From NCBI RefSeq assembly GCF_963675165.1, contig NC_087392.1:2123001-2187000 (forward strand): a stretch of 64,000 bases of DNA. The letters are read 5' to 3'. Shown piece by piece: positions 52,990 through 64,000 of this stretch (position 1 is its first letter; every line of letters begins with the position of its first letter). This DNA is from Halichondria panicea (lineage: Eukaryota > Porifera > Demospongiae > Suberitida > Halichondriidae). Below the pieces are notes generated by a model that saw nothing but the letters and a program-made list of their open reading frames with translations, was not told the DNA's origin and made no database searches. The position numbers were made by a program, and so were the translations under genes.

Positions 52990-53369
52990 TCAGTCCAAGT
53001 TTTCGTCATTGAAAATATCATCAAAATCTGCAGAAATGGAATTATCATACATATAACCAACACCATCAAAGGTAAACATGTACTATGTATGTTCCAATGT
53101 TCAAATTATTAATGTCAACTATAATTATATTGTACCATTAAAGAAATTGACATGAACTGCTCTGTCTGTCTGGGACATGTCCGTAGCTATAGAGGTCCCT
53201 CCCTGCATGTGTGTACGGGGATATACAATTTTAATAATTATGTACGATCAGGATGGAGATTTACGTCCTCAAAGGTGTCATAATCCATCCACTGTGCCTC
53301 CATTGACTCATCAGCTTGAGAGGAGCCGTAGCTAGGCCCATAGCCTGGACCAAACTTGTTCTGAGACAT
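52990..53369 (-). CDS. Small acidic orphan protein
   Basis: Two exons (53369-53265, 53082-52990) would give 65 aa starting MSQNKFGPGYGPSYGSSQ and ending DFDDIFNDENLD. The first part is Gly/Tyr/Ser-rich, the second acidic with YMFTFDGVGYMYDNS between. Splice signals are normal and phase is 0/0. Exon 1 alone also stays open for eight more codons. I recognise no family. Position between MOB4 and a MITE and the coherent composition suggest a real gene, but it could be a chance pairing of frames. Confidence 0.4.
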
Positions 53370-53514
53370 CCTTTAGAGATCACTGTGCCAATTCAGCAAA
53401 AAATTAACAAGCCCCTCCCACCTACCATCTGCATAACTCGTAGTAGGTTTCCAGAACATGTTAGGGTGTTTCAACCCCTCAGGGAGCACAATCACAACAC
53501 TGGGGGAATATATG

Positions 53515-53913
53515 TACCGTATATGCTCGATCAGAGGCCGCTCTTGTATAAAGGCCGCACTCAAATAGTAGCCTCCCTTGCTAGCAAAATGAAACATTTA
53601 GTAGCCGCTCTCAAATAGTAGCCTCAGTGAACTTTGACTCTAGCATTTCTGCACGTGGCAGCAAAAAATTTATTACTAGCAGCTAGCTAGCTACATGTAC
53701 GTAGCTACAAGTAGCAGCTTGTTAGTGCTTCACAAAGACTTTCTCATGGCAGAGTTCAAGTTTATGCAGGTGAAAACAACTTTTGATGACAAATCAATTA
53801 TCTGGAGCTAATAAACGCCGCTCTTGAACAGTGGCCTCTCTTGAATTGTAGCCTCCTCTTCCAGCAAAATGAAACATTTAGTAGCCGCGGCTCCTGATTA
53901 AGCATATACGGTA
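53515..53913. repeat. MITE with TACCGTATATGC termini, 399 bp
   Basis: Opens TACCGTATATGCTCGATCAG and closes with the complement CTGATTAAGCATATACGGTA. Inside, CTCAAATAGTAGCCTC and AGCAAAATGAAACATTTAGT blocks occur twice on the same strand. Non-coding. A one-ended relative sits near 13456 (TATATGCTTGATCAGAGGCCG). Confidence 0.8.
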
Positions 53914-54761
53914 CCGGTATGCTACAGCTACCATGCAGCTGAAAGCGTCTAACCATGCACTGGGAACATTAATAACTACCAAAGGAAGCTTTTGCTCTGA
54001 TCAAAAGTTCCTCACTCTTAACTTAACGTGACTGTTAAATGTACCGTTAAATGAACCTTCCACGTTTAGCTACCAAGGAATGAGTGTGAGGAGGGGGGGA
54101 AGTGTGGTAGAGGGACTTGTATTTAGCATATAGGGTTGCCTATATATAAGAAGCAGTAGACATATCACAATCCTTTGATTCCACACGCGCACACACACAG
54201 AATTTGTTAATCCACAATCCTCGTCGCCAGTTGTAATATCGTAGATGGACTTGAATAATTGAATAATAAAGAACTCTGATTCGATCATGATAAACAACAC
54301 AGGTATTTATAAAAAACGATAACTCAAGGAATATTCTAGACTAGAATATGTATAAATATAAAATACAGACGTTACATCATAAGTACAGTAGACACAGTTT
54401 ACAACTAACACCTGATATAGTCTATTCAAGTTATGTCCTGCAAGGGCATGAATGTTCAAGACATCACAGAATCGATTTCAGGGGTGTGACAACGAGGGGT
54501 CTTCAGGGGTGCGACACGGGGGGGGGTCTCACGTGATTTCAAGGAAGGGGTATGAATCGATTTCAGGGGTGTGACACGAGAGGACAGATGAGAAGTTACA
54601 CATGCACACACACCAATCACTGTACCCTTGCTGTGCGCTGCGCACGCACGAGATAATTATGCTGTGAAAATAAGTTGCTACAAATATTATAGAAGACTCA
54701 ACTCTTGTAGCCTTCTCAATGGATCTGTCTAATGATAGAACATTTTAAACTATCGGGAGTT
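53914..54761. other. Gene-free stretch with repeat debris
   Basis: No exon seen. It holds a two-copy GAATCGATTTCAGGGGTGTGAC repeat (core ATCGATTTCAGGGG, near 54470 and 54555) and a fragment of repeat family R1 at 54596-54662 (CCAATCACTGTACCCTTGCT). Confidence 0.5.
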
Positions 54762-56156
54762 TTATAACTTCTGCCGTTCCTCTGCCCCCAGCTGCTCCTC
54801 ATACTCAGCCTGCGTAGGGAGGTACAAAGGTCATTACAGTTGAACCATGTGTACTAACGTACTTGTGGGGACATGATCAATGTGAGACGATGGTTGTTGT
54901 TAAGATAGTGTTGCTTGATTTTCTCCTGCAAGTAGCCCGCTGTCTTCAAGTTCTCCTGTAGAGGGCAGCAGCCATTTAATTAATAGTGGGTTGTTAGTGG
55001 GGATACCTTAAACCTCTCAACGTGTTCATTGATCTTGGTCATACTGATTGAATCACCTCCGTGTATACGTATCCATGGTGACATCACAGACTGTAGCAAC
55101 AACACATACTCCATGAGAAACTGAATATACATACGCACACATCAGTCCTCCTAGGCCCCCCACCCACATCTACACAAACACACACTCACAGTGATGAGTC
55201 CAAGACCAAAGCTACTGCTCTGGTGTTTGACGCTCAGCTCTACCTGATGTAGCACTGACCTCACTCTGTCCTCATGGAAACCTTCCCTGTACAAACCAAG
55301 CTAGGTAACACAGTCCACCATTACTATACTGCATGGGTGTGCTTACATGGCTACTGTCTCGAGGGTCTTCATCACAATCTCCTCCACTCGATCAGCTTCC
55401 TCCTAGGAGACCAACAAAGAACACAGTGTCCAGAGTACTGTTGTCATAGCTGTACAGTATTGATGAGAATACATGTACATGCTACAAATTCGCTATTTTC
55501 AATCTTCAATTCAATACCCACATTAGGCATTAGGGCTAAACCGTGGTTATTTTTGTCTAGAGATTAATTTTAACTAGACCATTCCTAAACAATATGCCAG
55601 AAGTTACTATTGCAGTGATTCTGTGGCACTGAGGAATGTAGTCACGTGCAAGATATTCGTTTACATTAACCAAAGTCACATGCATGTACAAAACATTTTC
55701 ATTCGCAGCTAGCTAGCTAGCTCTTGCTTGGGTCTGAGCTGTTTGAAACCGAGTTCCTTCGCAGCCAGGTATGGTGCAACACTAAATTAGCATTGTTATA
55801 GCTTTTCAAATTACAGACATACATTTATAAACAGAGAGTGAAGTATATATACTGACAGTCTACATTTACATACCGGGAGTAACCACAGCTGGCAATGTTA
55901 CATACCCTCCCGGTATGAAATAACAGAAACATTTTCTGGTTACTTTTCAAAAGGCATGCCTTAATCTCCCCCCCCTCTACTTCAAAATCCTATGACACCC
56001 TGACACATCACAGATGTAGATAGCGTAAACAGATACTTCATCTCACAGGTTGTGTCCATCTCTGCTCGAGGGGTACTTCCACACTCTGTAATCCCAGCTC
56101 AAAGCCAGTCAAGGCCTTCTCGTTAATGAACTGGAGATGATCTCCCAGGGGCATGT
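54762..56156 (-). pseudogene. Decayed fragment of presequence protease (PITRM1)
   Basis: Six exon-like pieces in family order: 56156-56047, 55402-55347, 55286-55190, 55090-55007, 54955-54863, 54809-54762. They correspond to the middle of human PITRM1: MPLGDHLQFINEKAL (human FPLEQHLKQIHEEAL), then EGFHEDRVRSVLHQVELSVK and HQSSSFGLGL (GFEDDRIEALLHKIEI, HQSTSFGLML), YLQEKIKQHYLNNNHRLTL and a short end AEYEEQLGAEERQKL before a stop. Missing are the N-terminal zinc-protease domain (HxxEH), about 90 residues between the first two pieces, and the whole C-terminal half. The remaining splice sites look usable, so loss is recent or the piece is a duplicated relic of an intact gene elsewhere. Confidence 0.7.
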
Positions 56157-56539
56157 CTCCGAGTTTTCAACACACATTGGCTAACAGCATTTGAATGCAA
56201 CTACGTAACAATACTGAACACCATGCATGCACATAGTATATATGCATTCATAATAATAATTATATACATGACAAAATTTAATTGTTTATCCCACTCATAA
56301 TTAATTACTACTGTTTAATTACGTTAAATTATTACATGAAAAGTGGTAAAGATCATTAACTAAGCAAACCACTAAGAGTGATGTATGGATGCTGAGACAA
56401 ATTAACTATTCGGTGCCTGTTACCAAGGAAACAATTGATCACCATGGAAACTATTATTATGAATAAAACTTTTTTCACATCATTAAAAATTACATGAAAA
56501 GTGGTTAAATGAACAAGAGCATAATTAAACTATAGTTAT

Positions 56540-59500
56540 CTAGAGTCTATAAGTGTTGGTAGTGTCTGATGGTGTTGACTGATCCATGACCTCCAGTCCT
56601 GCATGAGGAAGGAGGGAGACACAAGAGTCAGCAACTACACTCTATGGTTAAATTTGCTAGTATGGGCTTATTTGACTACGAATTAAGCTCACGAAACTAA
56701 TTATCAAAGTGTCCGTCAATTAGGTGAACTCACTGGTATGCTCCACACAGGCCTTGTGAATGCTGCGAACTGCCTCTCCGTCCTCAATCTTTGTAGAAAT
56801 TTCCACTAATCGACCATAAGTAGCTGCCGGTTTCGATGGATTGTCAAAATCGATGCTTTTATTCTTCCATTTCCGTAGAGCAGCGTAAAATTTTCCTTGT
56901 GTACTGTAGAAGTTTCGCAGATCATTATCGATTTCGTCTATGTCAGCACGACTCAGGTCCAGCGTGTGCTTGAATTTGTTGTATCCAGCAATCTCAGTAG
57001 ACAACTGGAAAAGAGCTTCATCCGAGCACTCGCTACTCAACTGAGCTGCAGTCGCTGTCGTCTCACGTTGTTGAACTGTACAGATAAAACATAATACATT
57101 GACAGTTAATTAAGTGACATCAATTCCTCTATAAAATGTACAGTACTGTAACAAATTTACAAAAAAACTACAAACCAATGCATAGTATCTGCTACCTGAC
57201 TGAGTGGTTGTGTGTGGAGTGGCTAGTGGAGTCACTGCATTACCTGTGAGGAGGATATGACAATATAACAGTCACTTCATTACACATGCAATGTTACGGT
57301 CAAGCTACTCTTAGACCTAGGAGCTAACATTTTGTCCGAAGCTGGCTTATATTCCTGAACACCTGGTAAGCTCCAACCAGCTAAAAGTTAACCATGTAGA
57401 AATCCCTGGCATACATGTCAACCATATAAAACATAAATGAAGCCATAATTGACCACATAACTTCCGGGGCCGAACTCAACGCAAATAGATTTTAGTGATG
57501 TATTTATAGGAATGTGCATGGGAGTTGGATACTCATCATAATGAACTCCTGATTATGGTTTGTCTAACATTCCACATTCCACTCAGGTGGTATTAGGGTC
57601 TATACTAGCCTCGATTCTAGGCCGATTAAAATACGGCCTGGTACCTATCTCAGGTATATTAAGGACTGGGACCTTCAATTATTGCTGAATCAGCTAAAAC
57701 GCAGCCACGCCCACGATTTTTAATATGTTTTGTGTGTAAAAAGTTTGTGCAGCTACTGATCTTTTTTAGTTCTAAAAACGGTGTTCTAAACCTTCCTTTT
57801 AGCTCTTAATTCTTAGTGTAGTAGGTAGTTCAAAGGCTTAAGCAGACATATCTGCTGGGAGAGAGCCACTTCTTTGGCCAAAGGTGAGATTTTGCACAAA
57901 ACTTAGTCTTACAGCTGACAATAAGTGACATTTTTATTTTTATAGGCTAATAACTTACTCTAAATAGAACATGATGCTCTCTCCCAGCGGATATGTCTGC
58001 TTAAGCCTTTGAACTACCTACTACACTAAGAATTAAGAGCTAAAAGGAAGGTTTAGAACACCGTTTTTAGAACTAAAAAAGATAAGTAGCTGCACAAAAT
58101 TTTTACACACAAAACATATTAAAAATCGTGGGCGTGGCTGCGTTTTAGCTGATTCAGCAATAATTGAAGGTCCTAGTCCTTAATATACCTGAGATTGCAG
58201 AGGTGATGGTGCGCATGCGTTAGTTTATTCTCCAGAATCTGGGGAATCCCCTTTTTCTTTCTCTCATCTATTTTCTATCTTTGTACATCAGCTTAGCTCT
58301 CTATTGCATTGTTCCAGAAGGCTTTCACACTAGTCTGAAGCCAGAAGAGGCTCTCATCTACCTCTATGACGGTTGTATGGTCAGGATGTCTTACCTTGGA
58401 TCTGTACAGGCTATGGGAAGTGTATGGTGCCTCAAACTGCTACTTGCGAAGACAACCCGGCTATAGGACCATCCTAGACGTAGATGAGAGCCTCTTCTGT
58501 CTTAAAACTAGACCAACGCAATAGACGGCATAAGCCACAGCTTCACAGAACTCAGTCATAGAGATAAAGTATTACGGAACATGTTCTTAGTAAACGGACT
58601 ATAAATTTACTAAGGTTTTACGTTCGTAGTACGATTACCCATAATTATTCTGAGTAATTTGAAGCGCATGCGCACTATCACCCCTGCAATAGGTACCAGG
58701 CCGTATTTTAATCGGCCTTGAACCAAGACTAGGTCTATACAAAACACGTAATTGTACCACAACCATTAAAGTTAAGGTATCAATGGAAATGGCATGTCTT
58801 ATAATTAGTGATCAAGGATACACTACTGTTTGTGGAAATTAGGTATGGGATTTCTAGTGACACATACCTGGTTCAGGAGTGGAGGGCTTCAGAGACTGGA
58901 GATAGTCAACAATTTCAGTGTGACCACTCCGTACTGCCAGGTCATCAGTCACATCTGGACAGGTGAGGGACAGAGATCTTGTGCGAACAAACAGTTTTGT
59001 CAAGTCAAGAGGAGTGTTGCCACCAACATCAGTCACGTCTGGACAGGTAAGGGACAGAGATCTTGTAGTAGTACTGACAGCATTGACCATTATACCATGC
59101 ATGCACAATCAGCACAATCAGATAATTATTGAGTACAGGATGTCTATTATAGTATCACGTATGTATTGTATTACAGTAACTATAATTATAATTATGACTA
59201 CATGATGATACATACAGGTACACAGATTAATTCACGGGTTGTTTACATTTCCAATCAGAGGATCTAATGAAACGGTACCCACTAACAGAAATGACTCACC
59301 AACATCAACCTTGCACTCCTTTACTAAGTGCTGTACAACTTGTTTACTTCCTCCCACACAAGCCCTGTGCAGTGGTGCTTGGTCCCACTTGTTCCTCACA
59401 TCTGTATGTGGTGATATGACCTCAGAGAAGTGGTGACATGCAAACAGTAATACAACATAACTAAAATGGTTTGTCAAAATGAAGTAAATTATGATAATAA

Positions 59501-62500
59501 ATACACATTCAGTATTAATTAACTATTACTGAAAAGCTTCCCAAAATAATGTAGACACACTGATAGACTATATGCAAAATAACCTAGATACAGATCGAAT
59601 TGCATTTGGGTCATTCCATATCAATTCAACGAAATTTAAAACGTGACGTCTTCAGAATTGCACGAAACTTGGTACATGTGTGAGGAATGGTATGATAACA
59701 TCTCAGAAAAAATGTTGGGTTTGTAAACAATATGGCTTCTGAGATTAAGTTAATTAAAAAATGCAGAATTTCCCCACTTTTAGAAACTGGCTGCTGTTAG
59801 TTAAACTGTAACTTTCTAACCATTAACATTCAAGACTAAGAATGTATATCATCTTGTTGCCTAAGAAATTCCGCATCATTTGGCATGTTGTATGGCTTCA
59901 CTCGATAAAGTTTGGGTATTCCATCTAATTAGTGTTCTTTGAAGTCTGGCTTCTCAAAAAACGCTGTTTTTTTCCTGTACTTTTTTGAGTATCATGTTCC
60001 TTATACAATTCTCTTGAAGTGTGACAAGTTTGATTCTGGGATTCCAATGGGATCATGAGATATGTTGTGGGATGTAGTGTGATTTGGGCAATATTTGTGG
60101 TTTTAGAGAATAAACAGTCCTTAAAAAATGTTGCAAAGCCTTTCTGCATTCCCAATTGTTACTGTGCACTTTTCTTTAGTAAGTAAGCTGTGTGTGAGGC
60201 CCTTTGTTGTGGCAATATTGCAATTAGCAATATATCGTAGGTTTTAAGTTGATGAGCGACATTACCTACGTTCAAGCTAACAATTGTACGTTTTAGTTGT
60301 AGCAATGGTGATTTTCATAAAAGTTGAGCAGTATAAAACATTAGCATTAACATTTAAAAACATTAACAAGCCTAGCCCAAATGTTTGGTCAGTATTTCTG
60401 ATGCAGCTTTAATCTCCTTTTTGGATAAATTCGACCTGTTTTGATTTGATGATCAATTGTTTAAAAGAATAAAATCATGTAGGCAACGTATAAAATTATA
60501 TATTTCTGAGGCTGGGATACTTGAATAAGCTGCATTATGGCCCGTGAGGGTAAAGAAATTGTACACACACTAGTGAGTTGTGTGGTTTTACTTGGAAAAC
60601 ACCCTAGCTAACCACCCATTTTTTTATGCAAACCAATCACGAAATATTCTCTGGTGGCATTTCAGTTTCTACTGAGATTACTCAGTGTCCATCTTCTGAC
60701 TGCAGTACTATACTGTATCAGTAGCTAGAGATGGTTCAAATAATTTATGATGTGTGTAGTTTGCATGTGTCTGGAATCGTTTGAGAAAACAAGAAATTAT
60801 TGTTCAAGATGATGCTGCTCTCTCTCATATCAAATAGCTGGCGTGGTGTCAGTATTATTTTGCTGCTCGTATGGTCACTGTAAACTTGTTTTAGCTATCA
60901 GTCGTTTTATAGTTCCTCGGCTGAAAATGTCACTCGGCCGAAAGTTCGAATTCTTCCTTGTGATAACATAAGTTCAGGAAAGTTAGCACACATGTTTTAG
61001 GTCATTACACAACAAAGAAGGACTGTTTATTCTCTGAAACCACAAATATTGCCCAAACCACTCCACTACATCCCACAACATATCTCATGATCCCATTGGA
61101 ATCCCAAAACCAAAGTTGTCACACTTCAAGAGAATGGTATGAGGAACATGATACACAAAAAATTACAGGGAAAAAACAGCGCTTTTTGAGAAGTCAGAGT
61201 TCGAAGGCTACTAATTAGATGCAATACCTAAAATTTATTAAGTGAAGCCGTACAACATACCAAATGATGCGGAATTTCTTAGGCAACAACATGATATACA
61301 TTCTTAGTCTTGAATGTTAATGGTTAGAAAGTTACAGTTTAACTAACAGCAGCCAGTTTCTAAAAGTGGAGAATTTCTGCATTTTTTAATTAACTCAATC
61401 TCAGAAGCCATATTGTTTACAAACCCAAAATTTTTTCTGATATGTTACCATACCATTCCTCACACATGTACCAAGTTTCGTGGAATTCTGAAGACGTCAC
61501 GTTTTAAATTTCGTTGAATTGATATGGAATGACCCATTTATAACTTTGAGCTGTTTCGAAATTTAGGCTGAGTCAGTAATTATTTGTCGGAAAGCCCGAT
61601 CCCACCCCCTATACTTCTGTATATACCATTCTCAAACACACACACACACACACAAGCTGAATAAAAAAAAGCTGGGCACTAAAATAGCAGCTGTAGCTAT
61701 CAGTAGTGCTGGGTGTATGTGTGCATGATGCCTGATTGATCTTTTAGGCCCCCTATGAGAAAAATAAGCAGATATAGGGATCATTGTGTAGTTTCTTGAG
61801 CGCATGCAACTCGCTTCCAACCAGAGAGTGTGACATCACACACTGCATTTACCTAGCATCACGTGGGGCGTTGCCTATCCCTTTCTTTCGTTAATCTATG
61901 TTACAATCTACATGTACATCAACACATGCATGTTTTGTAATGTGTTATTTAGGAAATTAAACAGTCTATAAAAACATTCTTGTTGGGCTCAATCCTTTAG
62001 CTATGAACACTACGTGACTGACACACACTTACCAATACAACATTTCACATTATGTGACAAGTACACCACAGTCTCCATATGTCCTCCCCTACACGCCCAG
62101 TGAAATGCAGCCATGCCCAAAAGTCCATCACCTTTATCAATATCAGCTCCACCACTAACGAGTGCTCTAGTGATCTCCAGGTTGCCAATCAGGCATGCTT
62201 CATGTACTGGAGGGCGTCTAGCCTTCTTAAGCACATCACACCACTCCTCACTCCAGTAGAGTTGGTGATTAGGGTTGGCCCCCTGCTCCAACAGTGACCT
62301 CACTTCGCTAGCGTCATCATGTCTAACAGCCTCCCACAGATCCACGGCCAGCTGCTGCATGTACAATAGTTGGGAGCATCACACAAGCATAAGTTACAAT
62401 AATTATTTTGTACCATGCATGATACCATACAAGTGCATTTAAGTTGTGACCTTTAACCTGTTATGACACCGCATGTTGTACAACGCTCACTCATTATGAC

Positions 62501-63252
62501 TAGGACTACATGCAGTGGACTACACTATTTCTGATATATGTCAGAGTGTGTACATAAGGTAGCATGCTGGGAGAGATGAAGAGTGGTGACAGAATCAACA
62601 CATTTCCTATGGCCAGAAGTTACAATAATTTGGTATAAAAATAATAATTTACTACTGCATATAATTATAGGCCAGGCATTTTGAACTATAGACTATAGTG
62701 TTGATTGAGACACACATGCCCATGCGCATGCATGCAGGGATTGCTTCTTACTCAGCTACTAACCCTCTGCATGTGTTTAAGTAAGACACGCACTTATTGC
62801 TAATAGGGTCACCAACATAATTATAATAATAATTATTGTTGCTAGCACAAGACAATCATCTCTAGCTCAGTCAATATCTGGTACATGTACATTATCTTAT
62901 TAGTGACCACATGCAAATGTGCATGTGTTGCACAAATACTTACCTGGTTCTTGCGAATCCAAGGCACTAACCTGATGTGTATTGTGTGTGTGTGTGTAAG
63001 TTTGTACAATGATCGAAAACCATTTATATATACTCTAAAGCACTTCTTGTGGTATGCTCAGTTATAAGTCCACTGGCTAGAGTAGAGTAACACAACATGC
63101 AGAGCTTCTATTGATGAGCTCCATGCAATTTCTGAGGACATGATTCCAGCTAGCTCTGACTGGAATAATCCTCCCTCCATGCAATCACAAGGTGGCACTC
63201 CAGCTAGTCTATACATGTTCACTCACCCTGAGTCTTGTCCTGCAGTAGCCAT
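56540..63252 (-). CDS. Ankyrin-repeat and death-domain protein
   Basis: Eight exons (63252-63227, 62971-62944, 62354-62033, 59401-59300, 59038-58868, 57243-57196, 57075-56734, 56598-56540) give 365 aa. The start MATAGQDSG|LVPWIRKNQ is pieced from two short exons and is less certain. Ankyrin repeats cover residues ~19-205 (DASEVRSLLEQGANPN, PPVHEACLIGNLEITRALVSGGADI, AAFHWACRGGHMETVVYL, APLHRACVGGSKQVVQHL, TPLDL...VRSGHTEIVDYLQSL). A Thr-rich linker follows, then a death domain at ~250-340 (IAGYNKFKHTLDLSRADI, ALRKWKNK, YGRLVEISTKI). Such proteins act as adaptors in innate-immune or cell-death signalling; partners unknown. Large introns hold the palindromic elements at 57606-58732 and 59612-61538. 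Confidence 0.72.
57606..58732. mobile_element. hAT-like non-autonomous element with nested palindromes
   Basis: Outer arms TAGCCTCGATTCTAGGCCGA then TTAAAATACGGCCTGGTACC, and their complement at 58687-58732, are flanked on both sides by GTCTATAC (57598-57605, 58733-58740), an 8-bp duplication typical of hAT insertion. Inside, 57651-58194 is a near-perfect palindrome with arms of about 215-250 bp (starts CTCAGGTATATTAAGGACTG). A third inverted pair lies at about 58326-58500 (AGAAGAGGCTCTCATCTAC). Non-coding. Confidence 0.8.
59612..61538. mobile_element. 1.9-kb element with ~520-bp terminal inverted repeats
   Basis: Starts GGGTCATTCCATATCAATTC and ends with the complement GAATTGATATGGAATGACCC. 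The left arm (about 59612-60126) pairs with the right arm (about 61016-61538) along its length at roughly 90 per cent. The ~890-bp centre has no long frame. Flanks share ATTT. Superfamily not recognised; no transposase is present, so it is non-autonomous. Sits in an intron of the ankyrin/death-domain gene. Confidence 0.85.
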
Positions 63253-63335
63253 ATGAAGCTTGGACACACACGTACATGTACACGTACTTAATTAATCCGG
63301 AGCTTTCTCTGTCTCAGTTCTGCCCCTTTTCAGTA

Positions 63336-63752
63336 CAGAGGAGGTCTGACATCACTTGAACTTTCACTAATTATGACCTTTTAATGACATTCCAGGCCAA
63401 ATTGCTTTTCGTTTTTGCTGACTCAGCAGTAGAACATGGCTGAATCTAGGCGGATCTAGCTAGTATGTGCTGATAGGATTAGGTCCAGTAACCATCAGAC
63501 ACCAAACACAACTAGCTGTCAACAGATTCAGCGACAAAAACCGTGCAGAAATATTGTCTCATAAATCAGTCGCCCTCTATAACATAGACTCGTGATTAGG
63601 CCGCCCAACTTTTAGAGGGCGGCTAAAATAGAGACTAGCAGAAGTACAGTAGACGCTACTGCTAAGTCAGCAAAAACGAAAAGCAATTTGGCCTGGAATG
63701 TCATTAAAAGGTCATAATTAGTGAAAGTTCAAGTGATGTCCGACCTCCTCTG
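63336..63752. mobile_element. CAGAGGAGGTC MITE, 417 bp, 9-bp target duplication
   Basis: Arms of about 105 bp (CAGAGGAGGTCTGACATCAC inward to GCTGACTCAGCAGTAG) pair with 63655-63752. Flanked by TTTTCAGTA on both sides (63327-63335, 63753-63761). Third well-formed copy of the family; the centre carries a separate AGACTCGTGATTAGG/CGGCTAAAATAGAGACTAG region. Non-coding. Confidence 0.87.
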
Positions 63753-63794
63753 TTTTCAGTAAACGCTAAATGCCACACCCTCTCTCTGCCACAA

Positions 63795-64000
63795 TATTGT
63801 TTTTAACAACAATCATCGTCGATCATTACCCACTCTTAGATGGATTTTGCATGCAGTAAAATTCATCCATGAATATCAATGTGTGTATAAAAGTAGCTTT
63901 ATGTTATGTAGCTTTGGCATCTCCACCGAGGTATCAGCACCTGCGGTGCTTTCATTGTAAAAGCAATTGCAACTGAACATAAAAATCCTTTATAATAATT
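63795..64000 (+). repeat. Interspersed repeat, copy 2 (pairs with 293-520)
   Basis: Matches 293-520 in inverted orientation, including CGATCATTACCCACTCTTAG, AGTAGCTTTATG, TTTGGCATCTCCACCGAGG and GCACCTGCGGTGCTTTCATT. Runs to the window end, so its full length is not seen. Confidence 0.6.

Noticed and set aside
58281-58466. 61-codon frame inside the nested hAT-like element
   Set aside because: Lies in the arm of the innermost inverted repeat; no similarity to a transposase.

Overview
The window reads as nuclear DNA of an animal with a compact, intron-rich genome. The gene set is metazoan: a WAVE-family actin regulator, Inturned, sn-1 diacylglycerol lipase, MOB4, SLC36 and TMEM185 membrane proteins, RBM41 and an ankyrin/death-domain protein. 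Most introns are about 50-60 nt. Divergent gene pairs are 125-325 bp apart, convergent pairs are close, and introns and spacers carry many short palindromic (MITE-like) elements. A sponge, probably a demosponge, fits best, but this is inferred from gene style rather than from a marker gene.

Layout. 1-5100 holds no gene I can support; it is a mosaic of inverted-repeat elements. 5102-19139 carries TXNDC9(-)/UFSP2(+), a RAD6-type E2 (-)/Jupiter-like (+), DPH3(-)/TMEM185(+) and SLC36(-). The shared 3' region of TMEM185 and SLC36 is tandemly duplicated. 19458-28197 carries a long WASF/WAVE gene (-) and a diacylglycerol lipase (-). 28198-32044 carries BUD13 (+) and a COX14-like small membrane protein (-). 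32253-43879 carries two tandem class-V aminotransferase (cysteine desulfurase-like) genes (+); the first continues into a complete TtcA-type PP-loop tRNA-thiolation domain. 44065-53369 carries RBM41(-), INTU(+), MOB4(+) and a small orphan gene (-). 53500-64000 is gene-poor: a decayed PITRM1 fragment, an ankyrin/death-domain gene (-) whose introns are filled with nested palindromic transposons, and more MITEs.

How the genes relate. Most are housekeeping or cell-biology genes with no operon logic: ubiquitin and UFM1 processing, diphthamide synthesis, pre-mRNA splicing (BUD13, RBM41), actin and microtubule control, STRIPAK, cilia. The strongest candidate for an unusual system is the desulfurase-TtcA fusion. 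It would put a sulfur donor and a tRNA thiolase on one polypeptide. Next to it lies a paralogue that keeps the desulfurase part and ends in a basic tail instead of the thiolase.

Limits. Exon models were built by hand from reading frame, GT-AG (or GC-AG) signals and remembered family sequences. Each model keeps frame through every junction, but no alignment, transcript or database search was run. Family names for transposons rest on terminal repeats and target-site duplications only.
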